Counted from the first letter of the stretch, positions 1-13,871 are shown. The stretch: 17,680 bases of DNA from Streptomyces lilacinus (GCA_000715685.1 KL569381.1:12696-30375); one strand, 5' to 3'. Numbers and translations: made by a program. The notes: generated from the letters alone by a model not told the origin.

Positions 1-1234
1 CCTTGGCCTCCGCCAGCAGCTTCTGGATCCGCGAGACGCCCTCGACCAGGTCCTCGTCGCCCAGCGCGTAGGACAGCCGCAGGTAGCCCGGCGTGCCGAA
101 GGCCTCGCCCGGCACCACGGCGACCTCGGCCTCGTCGAGGATCAGCGCGGCGAGCTCGACGGACGTCTCCGGGCGGCGGCCGCGGATCTCCTTGCCGAGC
201 AGGTCCTTGACCGACGGGTAGGCGTAGAAGGCACCCTCCGGCTCCGGGCAGAACACGCCGTCGATCTCGTTCAGCATCGAGACGATCTTGCGGCGGCGCC
301 GGTCGAAGGCGACCTTCATCTCCTCGACGGCCGTCAGATCACCCGACACGGCCGCCAGGGCCGCCACCTGGGCGACGTTCGACACGTTCGACGTGGCGTG
401 CGACTGCAGGTTGGTCGCGGCCTTGACGACGTCCTGGGGGCCGATGATCCACCCCACGCGCCAGCCGGTCATCGCGTACGTCTTGGCGACACCGTTGACG
501 ACGACGCACTTGTCGCGCAGCTCCGGCACGACCACCGGCAGCGAGCAGAACTCGGCGTCGCCGTAGACCAGGTGCTCGTAGATCTCGTCCGTCAGCACCC
601 ACAGGCCGTGCTCGGCGGCCCAGCGGCCGACGGCCTCGACCTGCTCGCGGGTGTAGACCGCGCCGGTCGGGTTCGAGGGGGAGACGAAGAGCAGGACCTT
701 CGTGCGCTCGGTGCGCGCCGCCTCCAACTGCTCGACCGAGACCCGGTAGCCGGTCGTCTCGTCGGCCACGACCTCCACCGGCACGCCGCCCGCGAGGCGG
801 ATCGACTCGGGGTAGGTGGTCCAGTACGGGGCGGGGACGATGACCTCGTCGCCCGGGTCGAGGATCGCGGCGAAGGCCTCGTAGATGGCCTGCTTGCCGC
901 CGTTGGTGACGAGCACCTGGGAGGCCTCGACCTCGTAGCCGGAGTCGCGCAGCGTCTTCGCGGCGATCGCGGCCTTCAGCTCGGGGAGGCCGCCGGCCGG
1001 GGTGTAGCGGTGGTACTTGGGGTTGCGGCAGGCCTCCACCGCGGCCTCGACGATGTAGTCCGGCGTGGGGAAGTCGGGCTCGCCGGCACCGAAGCCGATG
1101 ACCGGGCGCCCGGCGGCCTTGAGGGCCTTGGCCTTGGCGTCCACGGCGAGGGTGGCCGACTCGGAGATCGAACCGATGCGGGCCGACACCCGGCGTTCGG
1201 TGGGGGACTGGACGGGAGGAGTGGCGTCGCTCAT
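1..1234 (-). CDS. aspC: Class I/II pyridoxal-phosphate aminotransferase, aspartate aminotransferase type (3' end cut by window edge)
   Basis: Transfers an amino group between aspartate (or a related amino acid) and 2-oxoglutarate, using PLP in the cytosol. The frame is read on the minus strand from the ATG at 1234-1232 and stays open for 411 codons to the left edge, with no stop seen. Visible fold-type I motifs are GEPDFPTP near the N-terminus, SPSNPTG (Asn188), TDEIYEHL (Asp216, Tyr219), [13 protein letters not shown] with the predicted Schiff-base lysine Lys251, and LRLSYA with the carboxylate-binding Arg386. Streptomyces homologues are about 408-412 residues, so only the last one or few codons should be missing. 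No strong Shine-Dalgarno is visible before the ATG; a GGGACG stretch lies about 8 bases upstream. The gene is divergent from tRNA-Trp/secE. Substrate specificity (aspartate, aromatic or prephenate) cannot be settled from sequence, so the symbol is by family and location. Confidence 0.93.
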   Translation of the reverse strand, partial: MSDATPPVQSPTERRVSARIGSISESATLAVDAKAKALKAAGRPVIGFGAGEPDFPTPDYIVEAAVEACRNPKYHRYTPAGGLPELKAAIAAKTLRDSGYEVEASQVLVTNGGKQAIYEAFAAILDPGDEVIVPAPYWTTYPESIRLAGGVPVEVVADETTGYRVSVEQLEAARTERTKVLLFVSPSNPTGAVYTREQVEAVGRWAAEHGLWVLTDEIYEHLVYGDAEFCSLPVVVPELRDKCVVVNGVAKTYAMTGWRVGWIIGPQDVVKAATNLQSHATSNVSNVAQVAALAAVSGDLTAVEEMKVAFDRRRRKIVSMLNEIDGVFCPEPEGAFYAYPSVKDLLGKEIRGRRPETSVELAALILDEAEVAVVPGEAFGTPGYLRLSYALGDEDLVEGVSRIQKLLAEAK

Positions 1235-1348
1235 GGGGGCATCGTCCCAGACCCGCCGGAGGGCGGGCACGCGCATTCCGCACAGCGGTCGTTTCGCCCC
1301 GGAAGACGCCGCGGAGGACGACGTGGGAGCGGTTCGCGGTGATAGCTG

Positions 1349-1378
1349 TTCGACGCCGGCCGCCGGACCACGTACACT
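1349..1378 (+). promoter_or_regulatory. Candidate promoter for tRNA-Trp (and secE-nusG)
   Basis: TTCGAC at 1349-1354 and TACACT at 1373-1378 are separated by 18 bases. The -10 fits the TAnnnT form of the principal sigma factor, while the -35 is imperfect. Transcription would start near 1385-1390, about 80 bases before the tRNA. A second TTGCAC at 1417-1422 and a TACGTT at 1448-1453 lie closer to the tRNA, but 25 bases apart, which is too far for one promoter. The remainder of the 232-base divergent gap (1235-1466) shows nothing I can assign. Confidence 0.4.
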
Positions 1379-1466
1379 CATGCCTCGTTGGCCTCCACCG
1401 GCGAATTCGCTCCCTGTTGCACACTCCGTGCTTCCGGGCGGATGCGGTACGTTGGGGGAACCACAA

Positions 1467-1539
1467 AGGGTCGTAGCTCAATTGGTAGAGCACTGGTCTC
1501 CAAAACCAGCGGTTGGGGGTTCAAGTCCCTTCGGCCCTG
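1467..1539 (+). tRNA. trnW: tRNA-Trp, anticodon CCA
   Basis: A full cloverleaf folds from 73 bases. The acceptor stem is AGGGTCG (1467-1473) with CGGCCCT (1532-1538), containing one T-G pair. The D stem is GCTC/GAGC. The anticodon stem is CTGGT/ACCAG (1493-1497, 1505-1509) with loop CTCCAAA and anticodon CCA at 1500-1502, which reads UGG. The variable region has five bases, and the T arm has the TTCAAGT loop at 1520-1526. The discriminator is G1539. CCA is not encoded, so it must be added after transcription. Placement just before secE is the usual actinobacterial arrangement. Confidence 0.97.
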
Positions 1540-1557
1540 CTACACGCATCACACCCG

Positions 1558-1577
1558 GTGCGTGCGTGCGTACGTAC
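1558..1577 (+). repeat. Short tetranucleotide tract (GTGC)3(GTAC)2
   Basis: Five tandem tetramers, three GTGC then two GTAC, lie between the tRNA 3' end and secE. The tract is outside any coding region and far from the secE Shine-Dalgarno. It is too short and impure to be a convincing phase-variable repeat. Confidence 0.6.
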
Positions 1578-1645
1578 TGAAATGCACCGCCGTGCGGCTC
1601 ACCCGGGCGCGGCACGGCCACGACCCGGATTCAGGTGAGGACGTA

Positions 1646-1936
1646 GTGACGGAAGCCCTTGGCTCCACCGCGACGCCTGAGAGCGGTCGTCCCGAGGACG
1701 AGGTGGCCTCGAAGAAGGGCCGCCGTGGTGGCAAGCGCGGGAAGAAGGGCCCCCTGGGCCGCCTCGCGCTCTTTTATCGCCAGGTAGTCGCCGAGCTCCG
1801 CAAGGTCGTCTGGCCCACCCGCAGCCAGCTGTCGACGTACACCACTGTGGTGATCGTCTTTGTTGTCATCGTCATTGGTCTGGTGACCGTGATTGACTAT
1901 GGGTTCGAGCAGGCCGTCAAGTACGTCTTCGGCTGA
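1646..1936 (+). CDS. secE: Preprotein translocase subunit SecE
   Basis: Essential small subunit that clamps SecY in the SecYEG channel of the cytoplasmic membrane. I chose the GTG at 1646 because GGTGAGG (1634-1640) precedes it at good spacing and the product, MTEALGS..., has 96 residues, as in Streptomyces homologues; upstream codons in this frame run back through the tRNA. Residues 1-22 are acidic and residues 23-35 are strongly basic (KKGRRGGKRGKK). The conserved amphipathic SecE segment RLALFYRQVVAELRKVVWPT covers about 39-58. One membrane helix (about 66-84, rich in V and I) is followed by a short external tail ending YVFG. This is the single-helix actinobacterial form rather than the three-helix E. 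coli form. It lies 106 bases after tRNA-Trp and 79 bases before nusG and is probably co-transcribed with both. Confidence 0.96.
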   Translation: MTEALGSTATPESGRPEDEVASKKGRRGGKRGKKGPLGRLALFYRQVVAELRKVVWPTRSQLSTYTTVVIVFVVIVIGLVTVIDYGFEQAVKYVFG

Positions 1937-1948
1937 ACCCGCGCGTGA

Positions 1949-1971
1949 GGCGGCCTCTCCTGAGGTCCGCC
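1949..1971 (+). other. Small hairpin in the secE-nusG gap
   Basis: GGCGGCCTC (1949-1957) pairs with GAGG plus CCGCC (1962-1965, 1967-1971), leaving a TCCT loop and one bulged T. Only CTTT follows. It could be a weak pause or attenuation site between secE and nusG, but it may have no function. Confidence 0.35.
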
Positions 1972-2015
1972 CTTTCGCCGTTCCACCCCTTTGAAGCCAG
2001 GAAGAAGCAGCCAAA

Positions 2016-2915
2016 GTGTCTGACCCGAACCTGAACGACTCCGTCGAGCCCGTCGAGGCCGCAGAGGCCGACGTGGACGCGGCGGACGCGGCTGTCTCGG
2101 CCGAGGTCGAGGGCGACGACACCGCGCAGGAGATCGTCGAGAACGCCGACGGCGCCGACGAGCTCGACGCCGAGGAGGCCGCCGCCGGTGAGCCGGCCGA
2201 GGAGGCCGCGCTGCGCGTCGAGGGCGAGGAGGCCCTGGACGCCGCCGCCGACGAGGACGCCGCGGAGGAGATCGAGGCCGCCGAGCCCGAGGCCCCCGTC
2301 GACCCGGTCGCCGCGCTCCGCGAGGAGCTGCGCGGTCTGCCGGGCGAGTGGTACGTCATCCACACCTACGCGGGCTACGAGAACCGCGTGAAGACCAACC
2401 TCGAGCAGCGCGCCGTCTCGCTGAACGTCGAGGACTACATCTTCCAGGCCGAGGTGCCGCAGGAAGAGGTCGTCCAGATCAAGAACGGCGACCGCCGCAC
2501 CGTCCGCCAGAACAAGCTCCCCGGCTACGTGCTGGTGCGCATGGACCTGACGAACGAGTCCTGGGGCGTCGTCCGCAACACCCCGGGTGTCACCGGCTTC
2601 GTCGGCAACGCCTACGACCCGTACCCGCTGACCCTGGACGAGATCGTCAAGATGCTCGCCCCGGAGGCCGAGGCGAAGGCCGCCAAGGAGGCCGCCGAGG
2701 CCGAGGGCCGGCCCGCCCCGAGCCGCAAGGTCGAGGTCCAGGTGCTGGACTTCGAGGTCGGCGACTCGGTCACCGTCACCGACGGTCCGTTCGCGACGCT
2801 GCAGGCGACGATCAACGAGATCAACGCCGACTCGAAGAAGGTCAAGGGCCTCGTCGAGATCTTCGGTCGCGAGACCCCGGTCGAGCTGAGCTTCGACCAG
2901 ATCCAGAAGAACTGA
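2016..2915 (+). CDS. nusG: Transcription elongation/termination factor NusG with long acidic N-terminal extension
   Basis: NusG binds the RNA polymerase clamp and modulates pausing, Rho termination and coupling to the ribosome. The GTG at 2016 is preceded by AGGAAG at 1999-2004, a rather long spacing. The protein has 299 residues, against about 180 for E. coli NusG. Residues 1 to about 101 are almost entirely Ala, Glu, Asp, Val and Gly, with a single basic residue (Arg67) and no Lys. The NGN domain begins near residue 110 ([20 protein letters not shown]) and includes [10 protein letters not shown] charged Ala/Glu/Lys linker (about 208-232) leads into the C-terminal KOW domain (about 243-299, [15 protein letters not shown] ... 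[10 protein letters not shown]). Long acidic N-termini are, from memory, usual in Streptomyces NusG. A strong terminator hairpin follows 28 bases downstream, so nusG probably ends the tRNA-secE-nusG unit. Confidence 0.97.
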   Translation: MSDPNLNDSVEPVEAAEADVDAADAAVSAEVEGDDTAQEIVENADGADELDAEEAAAGEPAEEAALRVEGEEALDAAADEDAAEEIEAAEPEAPVDPVAALREELRGLPGEWYVIHTYAGYENRVKTNLEQRAVSLNVEDYIFQAEVPQEEVVQIKNGDRRTVRQNKLPGYVLVRMDLTNESWGVVRNTPGVTGFVGNAYDPYPLTLDEIVKMLAPEAEAKAAKEAAEAEGRPAPSRKVEVQVLDFEVGDSVTVTDGPFATLQATINEINADSKKVKGLVEIFGRETPVELSFDQIQKN

Positions 2916-2943
2916 CGCTTCTCGATCCGAACACGCTTCCGAC

Positions 2944-2987
2944 CAGGTCAGGTCGCCCTCCAGGGGCGGTCTGACCTGTCGGTTTTT
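2944..2987 (+). terminator. Intrinsic terminator after nusG
   Basis: A 15-bp stem pairs CAGGTCAGGTCGCCC (2944-2958) with GGGCGGTCTGACCTG (2964-2978) around a TCCAG loop; two of the pairs are G-T wobbles. TCGG then TTTTT (2983-2987) follows. This is the only large hairpin in the window, apart from the rplJ leader attenuator, with a clear T-run downstream. Confidence 0.85.
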
Positions 2988-3013
2988 GGCCCGGCCACGT
3001 TACCCGTTATCGT
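2986..3013 (+). promoter_or_regulatory. Candidate rplK promoter
   Basis: TTGGCC (2986-2991) and TATCGT (3008-3013) are 16 bases apart. The -35 begins inside the T-run of the nusG terminator. A 5-bp inverted repeat, CCACG (2995-2999) and CGTGG (3011-3015), brackets and overlaps the -10. TATGCC at 3021-3026 is an alternative -10 with a poorer match. A start near 3020 would leave a leader of about 60 bases before rplK. Confidence 0.45.
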
Positions 3014-3023
3014 GGTGCGGTAT

Positions 3024-3048
3024 GCCTGCACGCAGTGTGCGTAACGGC
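3024..3048 (+). promoter_or_regulatory. Possible L1-responsive hairpin in the rplK leader
   Basis: GCC (3024-3026) pairs with GGC (3046-3048), and GCAC (3028-3031) pairs with GTGC (3037-3040). The two helices are separated by an asymmetric internal loop of one base against five (GTAAC). L1 is known to repress the L11-L1 operon in E. coli by binding its leader mRNA, at a helix with an asymmetric loop. The shape here is suggestive only; I could not match the consensus bases. Confidence 0.25.
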
Positions 3049-3079
3049 AAAAACCTCTCACTAGGACCCGGAGAGAGCA

Positions 3080-3514
3080 ATGCCTCCCAAGAAGAAGAAG
3101 GTCACGGGGCTTATCAAGCTCCAGATCCAGGCCGGTGCCGCCAACCCGGCTCCGCCGGTCGGCCCCGCGCTGGGTCAGCACGGCGTCAACATCATGGAGT
3201 TCTGCAAGGCCTACAACGCCGCGACCGAGTCGCAGCGTGGCATGGTCGTGCCGGTGGAGATCACGGTCTACGAGGACCGTTCCTTCACCTTCGTCACCAA
3301 GACTCCGCCGGCCGCCAAGCTGATCCTCAAGGCCGCGGGCGTGGACAAGGGCTCCGGCGAGCCGCACAAGACCAAGGTCGCCAAGATCACCGAGGCGCAG
3401 GTCCGCGAGATCGCCACCACCAAGATGCCCGACCTGAACGCCAACGACCTGGACGCCGCCGCGAAGATCATCGCCGGCACCGCCCGTTCCATGGGCATCA
3501 CGGTCGAGGGCTGA
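3080..3514 (+). CDS. rplK: 50S ribosomal protein L11
   Basis: L11 forms the base of the ribosomal GTPase-associated centre with 23S helices 43/44. It is needed for factor-dependent GTP hydrolysis and for RelA activation, and it is part of the thiostrepton-binding site. The ATG at 3080 follows GGAGAG (3070-3075). The 144-residue product is of normal length. The N-terminal domain (about 1-72) starts [18 protein letters not shown] and carries the proline-rich [20 protein letters not shown] segment that contacts thiostrepton. The C-terminal rRNA-binding domain (about 76-144) ends with the typical [18 protein letters not shown]. Nothing in it suggests a resistance change, although producers usually protect themselves by rRNA methylation rather than by L11. 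It heads the rplK-rplA unit, preceded by its own candidate promoter. Confidence 0.98.
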
Positions 3515-3526
3515 TCAGTCCCGCTG

Positions 3527-3580
3527 ACGGAGTCGCAGTCAGGACTCCGTTGACCTTGTGGCAGGGCCAAGCGCTGGCCC
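3527..3580 (+). other. Tandem hairpins in the rplK-rplA gap
   Basis: ACGGAGTC (3527-3534) pairs perfectly with GACTCCGT (3543-3550) around an 8-base loop. It is followed by GGGCCA (3564-3569) pairing with TGGCCC (3575-3580) around AGCGC. There is no T-run. Together they occupy about half of the 103-base gap, upstream of the rplA Shine-Dalgarno. They could pause polymerase, be processed by RNase, or tune rplA translation. Confidence 0.5.
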
Positions 3581-3617
3581 GGACCACGACTCCACGCTCA
3601 ACCCCTCAGGAGCAGAA

Positions 3618-4334
3618 GTGAAGCGCAGCAAGACTCTCCGCGCTGCGGACGCCAAGATCGAGACGGAGCGCCTCTACGCTCCCCTCGAGGCCGTCCGTCT
3701 CGCCAAGGAGACCTCCGCCACCAAGTTCGACGCGACCGTCGAGGTTGCCTTCCGCCTGGGTGTCGACCCGCGCAAGGCCGACCAGATGGTCCGCGGCACC
3801 GTGAACCTTCCGCACGGCACCGGTAAGACCGCCCGGGTCCTGGTCTTCGCGACCGGCGACCGTGCCGAGGCCGCGCGTGCCGCGGGCGCCGACATCGTCG
3901 GTGCCGACGAGCTGATCGACGAGGTCGCGAAGGGCCGTCTGGACTTCGACGCCGTCGTCGCCACCCCGGACCTCATGGGCAAGGTCGGCCGCCTCGGCCG
4001 CGTGCTCGGTCCCCGTGGTCTGATGCCGAACCCGAAGACCGGCACCGTCACCCCGGACACGGCCAAGGCCGTGACCGACATCAAGGGCGGCAAGATCGAG
4101 TTCCGCGTCGACAAGCACTCGAACCTGCACTTCATCATCGGCAAGGTCTCGTTCGACGACGCCAAGCTGGTGGAGAACTACGCCGCGGCGCTGGAGGAGA
4201 TCCTCCGTCTGAAGCCGTCCGCCGCCAAGGGCCGCTACGTCAAGAAGGCGACCCTGACCACCACGATGGGCCCGGGCATCGCCCTGGACCCGAACCGCAC
4301 CCGCAACCTCCTCGTGGAGGACGAGACCGTCTGA
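3618..4334 (+). CDS. rplA: 50S ribosomal protein L1
   Basis: L1 forms the mobile L1 stalk at the E site and helps release deacylated tRNA. In other bacteria it also represses its own mRNA. The frame extends upstream to an ATG at 3558, but the GTG at 3618 has AGGAG at 3608-3612 and gives [13 protein letters not shown], matching family N-termini, so I use it. The product has 238 residues, close to the usual 230-241. The conserved [65 protein letters not shown] (each a family hallmark, listed in order) and [15 protein letters not shown] blocks are all present. The segment between the conserved [10 protein letters not shown] and FDAVVATPD looks two residues shorter than I remember for S. coelicolor. 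It is followed 41 bases later by a strong terminator hairpin. Confidence 0.97.
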   Translation: MKRSKTLRAADAKIETERLYAPLEAVRLAKETSATKFDATVEVAFRLGVDPRKADQMVRGTVNLPHGTGKTARVLVFATGDRAEAARAAGADIVGADELIDEVAKGRLDFDAVVATPDLMGKVGRLGRVLGPRGLMPNPKTGTVTPDTAKAVTDIKGGKIEFRVDKHSNLHFIIGKVSFDDAKLVENYAAALEEILRLKPSAAKGRYVKKATLTTTMGPGIALDPNRTRNLLVEDETV

Positions 4335-4375
4335 GACGGTCCCGCGGGCGCGTAGTGGCGCTCTGAGCAGTACGG

Positions 4376-4420
4376 GCCGGGCCCCGCACCTCTTTCGAAG
4401 GTGCGGGGCCCGGCTCGATT
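4376..4420 (+). terminator. Terminator hairpin after rplA
   Basis: A perfect 16-bp stem, GCCGGGCCCCGCACCT (4376-4391) with its complement at 4399-4414, encloses the loop CTTTCGA. Only a short T-rich stretch (CGATTTGC) follows, which is typical of high-GC actinobacterial terminators. It closes the rplK-rplA unit directly in front of the rplJ promoter. Confidence 0.8.
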
Positions 4421-4449
4421 TGCATCGGTGTGCACCTATCGCGTAATCT
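4420..4449 (+). promoter_or_regulatory. Candidate rplJ promoter
   Basis: TTGCAT (4420-4425) and TAATCT (4444-4449) are 18 bases apart and resemble the principal-sigma consensus. The -35 begins six bases after the rplA terminator stem. Transcription would start near 4456, giving an untranslated rplJ leader of roughly 235 bases. Confidence 0.6.
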
Positions 4450-4455
4450 CCTCCA

Positions 4456-4692
4456 GAAGCCAAAGACCGCTGGTCGTTGCTGTGCCTCCGTCTGGGGGCG
4501 TGGTGGCCGAAGGATCCGCTAGCTGCGGGCGACCTGCGCAGGTGACTGTGGTTGCACTCCCGTCAGGGCGTAAGGAAATTGCGTCCGCACGGTCGAGTCA
4601 CGCCCCGAGCGCCTGCGCCGGGGCGTTTCGTTTTGCCCAGGTCCCTTCTCGCGCCTATGCGGTCCGAATCACCCCGGAAGGAGGCCGTGCTC
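4456..4692 (+). promoter_or_regulatory. rplJ leader, probable L10-type autoregulatory RNA
   Basis: The long gap between rplA and rplJ holds no gene; after the terminator and promoter it is a structured leader. Elements in order: a CCGC/GCGG hairpin (4516-4528); the palindrome ACCTGCGCAGGT (4532-4543); an extended stem made of ACTC+CCGT+GGGCG (4556-4570) against CGTCC+ACGG+GAGT (4582-4598) with small internal loops and the apical loop TAAGGAAATTG; and then the terminator hairpin at 4601-4625. In B. subtilis the L10(L12)4 complex binds the rplJ leader and controls an attenuator, while in E. coli it blocks translation. The arrangement here fits attenuation, but binding itself is inferred. Confidence 0.6.
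4601..4634 (+). terminator. Attenuator terminator inside the rplJ leader
   Basis: CGCCCCG (4601-4607) pairs with CGGGGCG (4619-4625), and the inner GCG/CGC extends the stem. TTTCGTTTT (4626-4634) follows, an unusually T-rich run for this genome. It lies 58 bases before the rplJ start, within the leader, so it should act on rplJ-rplL transcription rather than end an upstream gene. Confidence 0.7.
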
Positions 4693-5223
4693 ATGGCGAG
4701 GCCCGACAAGGCTGCCGCGGTTGCCGAGCTGACGGACAAGTTCCGCACCTCGAACGCCGCTGTGCTGACCGAGTACCGCGGTCTCACCGTGGCGCAGCTC
4801 AAGACGCTGCGTCGTTCGCTCGGTGAGAACGCCCAGTACGCCGTGGTGAAGAACACTCTGACCCTGATTGCGGCCCGTGAGGCCGGCATCACGCTCGAGG
4901 ACCAGCTCTTCGCTGGTCCGACGGCCGTCGCCTTCGTCACCGGTGACCCGGTGGAGTCGGCGAAGGGTCTTCGTGACTTCGCCAAGGACAACCCCAACCT
5001 GATCATCAAGGGCGGTGTCCTTGATGGCAAGGCTCTGTCCGCCGATGAGATCAAGAAGCTTGCGGACCTCGAGTCCCGCGAGGTTCTGCTCAGCAAGCTG
5101 GCCGGCGCCATGAAGGGCAAGCAGTCCCAGGCTGCCTCGCTCTTCCAGGCGCTGCCGACGAAGCTCGTCCGCACCGCGGACGCGCTGCGCGCCAAGCTCG
5201 CCGAGCAGGGCGGTGCCGAGTAA
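4693..5223 (+). CDS. rplJ: 50S ribosomal protein L10
   Basis: L10 anchors L7/L12 dimers to the ribosome at the stalk base, next to L11. The ATG at 4693 follows AAGGAGG (4678-4684) with 8 bases between. The open frame extends upstream to 4552 without support, and a GTG at 4687 sits too close to the Shine-Dalgarno. The product is 176 residues and begins [17 protein letters not shown]. The N-terminal rRNA-binding domain contains [20 protein letters not shown] (about 22-41), the YAVVKNTL segment and the [10 protein letters not shown] segment. The C-terminal part, after [10 protein letters not shown], is the helix that carries L7/L12 dimers; it ends in AEQGGAE. Its mRNA leader looks like an L10 autoregulatory site. 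It forms a unit with rplL, 107 bases downstream. Confidence 0.97.
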   Translation: MARPDKAAAVAELTDKFRTSNAAVLTEYRGLTVAQLKTLRRSLGENAQYAVVKNTLTLIAAREAGITLEDQLFAGPTAVAFVTGDPVESAKGLRDFAKDNPNLIIKGGVLDGKALSADEIKKLADLESREVLLSKLAGAMKGKQSQAASLFQALPTKLVRTADALRAKLAEQGGAE

Positions 5224-5238
5224 TTCGGCTCGCGCATT

Positions 5239-5282
5239 GACCGCCGCCTGACGGCGACGGTCGCAGCGGGCCGTACGCCCGC
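5239..5282 (+). other. Tandem hairpins in the rplJ-rplL gap
   Basis: CGCCG/CGGCG inside GAC/GTC (5239-5262) is followed by GCGGGC (5266-5271) pairing with GCCCGC (5277-5282) around CGTAC. No T-run follows. They lie just before the rplL ribosome-binding site and could help rplL outpace rplJ, since L7/L12 is needed in several copies per L10. That role is inference. Confidence 0.4.
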
Positions 5283-5330
5283 CGACATGTACATCCGGCA
5301 CCTGCCGATTTAGTGGAAGGACCCGCCATC

Positions 5331-5717
5331 ATGGCGAAGCTGACCAAGGACGAGCTGCTCGCGCAGTTCGAGGAGATGACCCTCATCGAGCTGGCCGAGT
5401 TCGTCTCTGCCTTCGAGGAGAAGTTCGACGTCACCGCCGCCGCTGCCGCGCCGGTCGTCATGGCCGGCGGCGTCGCCGGTGGCGCCGCCGAGGCCGTCGA
5501 GGAGAAGGACGAGTTCGACGTCATCCTCACCGCCGCCGGTGACAAGAAGATCCAGGTCATCAAGGTCGTGCGTGAGCTGACCTCCCTGGGTCTGAAGGAG
5601 GCCAAGGACCTCGTCGACGGCACCCCGAAGCCGGTCCTCGAGAAGGTCGCCAAGGACGCCGCGGAGAAGGCCGCCGAGGCCCTCAAGGGCGCCGGCGCCT
5701 CCGTCGAGGTCAAGTAA
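5331..5717 (+). CDS. rplL: 50S ribosomal protein L7/L12
   Basis: This is the multicopy stalk protein that recruits EF-G, EF-Tu and IF2 and stimulates their GTPase activity. The ATG at 5331 follows GGAAGGA (5315-5321). A GTG at 5313 in frame overlaps that Shine-Dalgarno and is rejected. The product has 128 residues, of usual length. The N-terminal dimerisation and L10-binding domain covers about 1-33 ([20 protein letters not shown] and on). A flexible Ala/Gly/Val hinge covers about 36-53. The C-terminal factor-binding domain covers about 58-128, with [20 protein letters not shown] and [20 protein letters not shown], which contains the conserved helix contacting factor G-domains. A set of hairpins separates it from rpoB. 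Confidence 0.98.
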   Translation: MAKLTKDELLAQFEEMTLIELAEFVSAFEEKFDVTAAAAAPVVMAGGVAGGAAEAVEEKDEFDVILTAAGDKKIQVIKVVRELTSLGLKEAKDLVDGTPKPVLEKVAKDAAEKAAEALKGAGASVEVK

Positions 5718-5743
5718 CCTCCCGGAGTCGACCGACTCTTTTC

Positions 5744-5833
5744 TCCGACGCACGTCGGAAACCGTAGGGCGATCACCCGCATGGGTGGTCGCCCTCGGGC
5801 GTTCCCGGGCCCGGTGCGCGCGAGCGGGCCCGG
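5744..5833 (+). terminator. Hairpin cluster after rplL (probable partial terminator/attenuator)
   Basis: Three stems follow in a row: TCCGAC/GTCGGA (5744-5759, loop GCAC); a 13-bp stem AGGGCGATCACCC/GGGTGGTCGCCCT (5766-5795, loop GCAT, one T-G pair); and CCGGGCCCG/CGGGCCCGG (5805-5833, loop 11). None has a T-run after it. In E. coli an attenuator between rplL and rpoB lets only part of transcription continue; the position here suggests the same, with rpoB also having its own promoter further down. Confidence 0.7.
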
Positions 5834-5941
5834 AGACGAGTATGGTGATCTTCGCTGCGCTGCCGGCGCGGCCCTCCGCCGCGGGAGCGCTCCCAGCAGG
5901 GGTTTCGCCGGCCCCGCCGGGCGGCCGGGGGCCGAGGGGCC

Positions 5942-5970
5942 TTGACGAACGGCACGTCGCGCGCGATTCT
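5942..5970 (+). promoter_or_regulatory. Weak candidate upstream promoter for rpoB
   Basis: TTGACG (5942-5947) and GATTCT (5965-5970) are exactly 17 bases apart. The -35 is good and the -10 poor. The rest of the rplL-rpoB gap from 5834 to 6150 shows no supportable gene: the short open frames there lack homology I can recognise and cross the rpoB promoter. Confidence 0.3.
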
Positions 5971-6154
5971 CAGGACGCGTCCCACGACGCCCCGCCACAT
6001 CGGTCCACCGTCCGAGGCATGGATCGGGGGCGGAGAGGGAAGTATGGTCATGCGCTTCGAGCGCAGGACTTGCGTCGGGCGGCGCCAGGCGATGAGGAAC
6101 AACAGGATCCCGGAGGGAGAGATTGGTATCGCACCGGTCTCGCGACATCCGCTC

Positions 6155-6183
6155 TGGACATCAGTGGGCCAAGTGGCTACACT
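6155..6183 (+). promoter_or_regulatory. Main candidate rpoB promoter
   Basis: TGGACA (6155-6160) matches TTGACA at five of six positions, and TACACT (6178-6183) fits TAnnnT, with an ideal 17-base spacer. Transcription would start near 6190, leaving a leader of about 155 bases before the TTG start of rpoB. It is one of the best promoter matches in the window and would let rpoBC be expressed independently of the ribosomal-protein genes upstream. Confidence 0.75.
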
Positions 6184-6330
6184 GACCCTTTGCGCTGCCT
6201 GTTAGCTGCTCCCTGCCCGTCACCAGGGGCATGCCCACTTCCGAGCACAGCTGATGGAAACCCCCTGAGCTGGGATTTCTCTCCTATGTACGGAGTGGGA
6301 CCGGTACGCGCGTAGTGAGTCCGAGCCCTC

Positions 6331-6337
6331 GGAAGGA
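6331..6337 (+). promoter_or_regulatory. Ribosome-binding site that decides the rpoB start
   Basis: GGAAGGA ends seven bases before the TTG at 6345. The in-frame GTG at 6315 lies upstream of this site and has no comparable Shine-Dalgarno, so the TTG is preferred. Confidence 0.75.
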
Positions 6338-6344
6338 CCCCCTC

Positions 6345-9827
<3,483 letters not shown>

Positions 9828-9829
9828 CG

Positions 9830-9917
9830 GGTCTGGTGGGGGCTCTCGGCTGAGAGCCCCCACCGTCCCCGGACCCCCAGACCACTGATGTAGAGCCCAA
9901 TTCCCGCCACGGCGGGA
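9830..9917 (+). other. Hairpins in the rpoB-rpoC gap
   Basis: A perfect 13-bp stem, GGTGGGGGCTCTC (9835-9847) with GAGAGCCCCCACC (9852-9864), has the tetraloop GGCT. An overlapping alternative pairs GGTCTGG (9830-9836) with CCAGACC (9877-9883). A third, TCCCGC/GCGGGA (9902-9917), comes just before rpoC. No T-run follows any of them. Since rpoB and rpoC are needed in equal amounts, processing or mRNA stabilisation seems more likely than efficient termination. Confidence 0.6.
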
Positions 9918-9951
9918 GGGCACGAACCCTGAAAGAGGGATTGACGACAAA

Positions 9952-13851
<3,900 letters not shown>

Positions 13852-13871
13852 TCGGTAGCGATACGCGCTCA

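Noticed and set aside
398..1342. A plus-strand open frame across the aspC region
   Set aside because: The minus-strand frame carries all the aminotransferase motifs including Lys251 and Arg386; the plus frame has only low-complexity shadow composition.
1558..1577. The (GTGC)3(GTAC)2 tract as a phase-variation repeat
   Set aside because: It has only five impure units and lies outside coding sequence and outside promoter spacing.
5942..6205. A possible small protein gene in the rplL-rpoB gap
   Set aside because: It has no recognisable homology, no good Shine-Dalgarno, and it runs through the predicted rpoB promoter.
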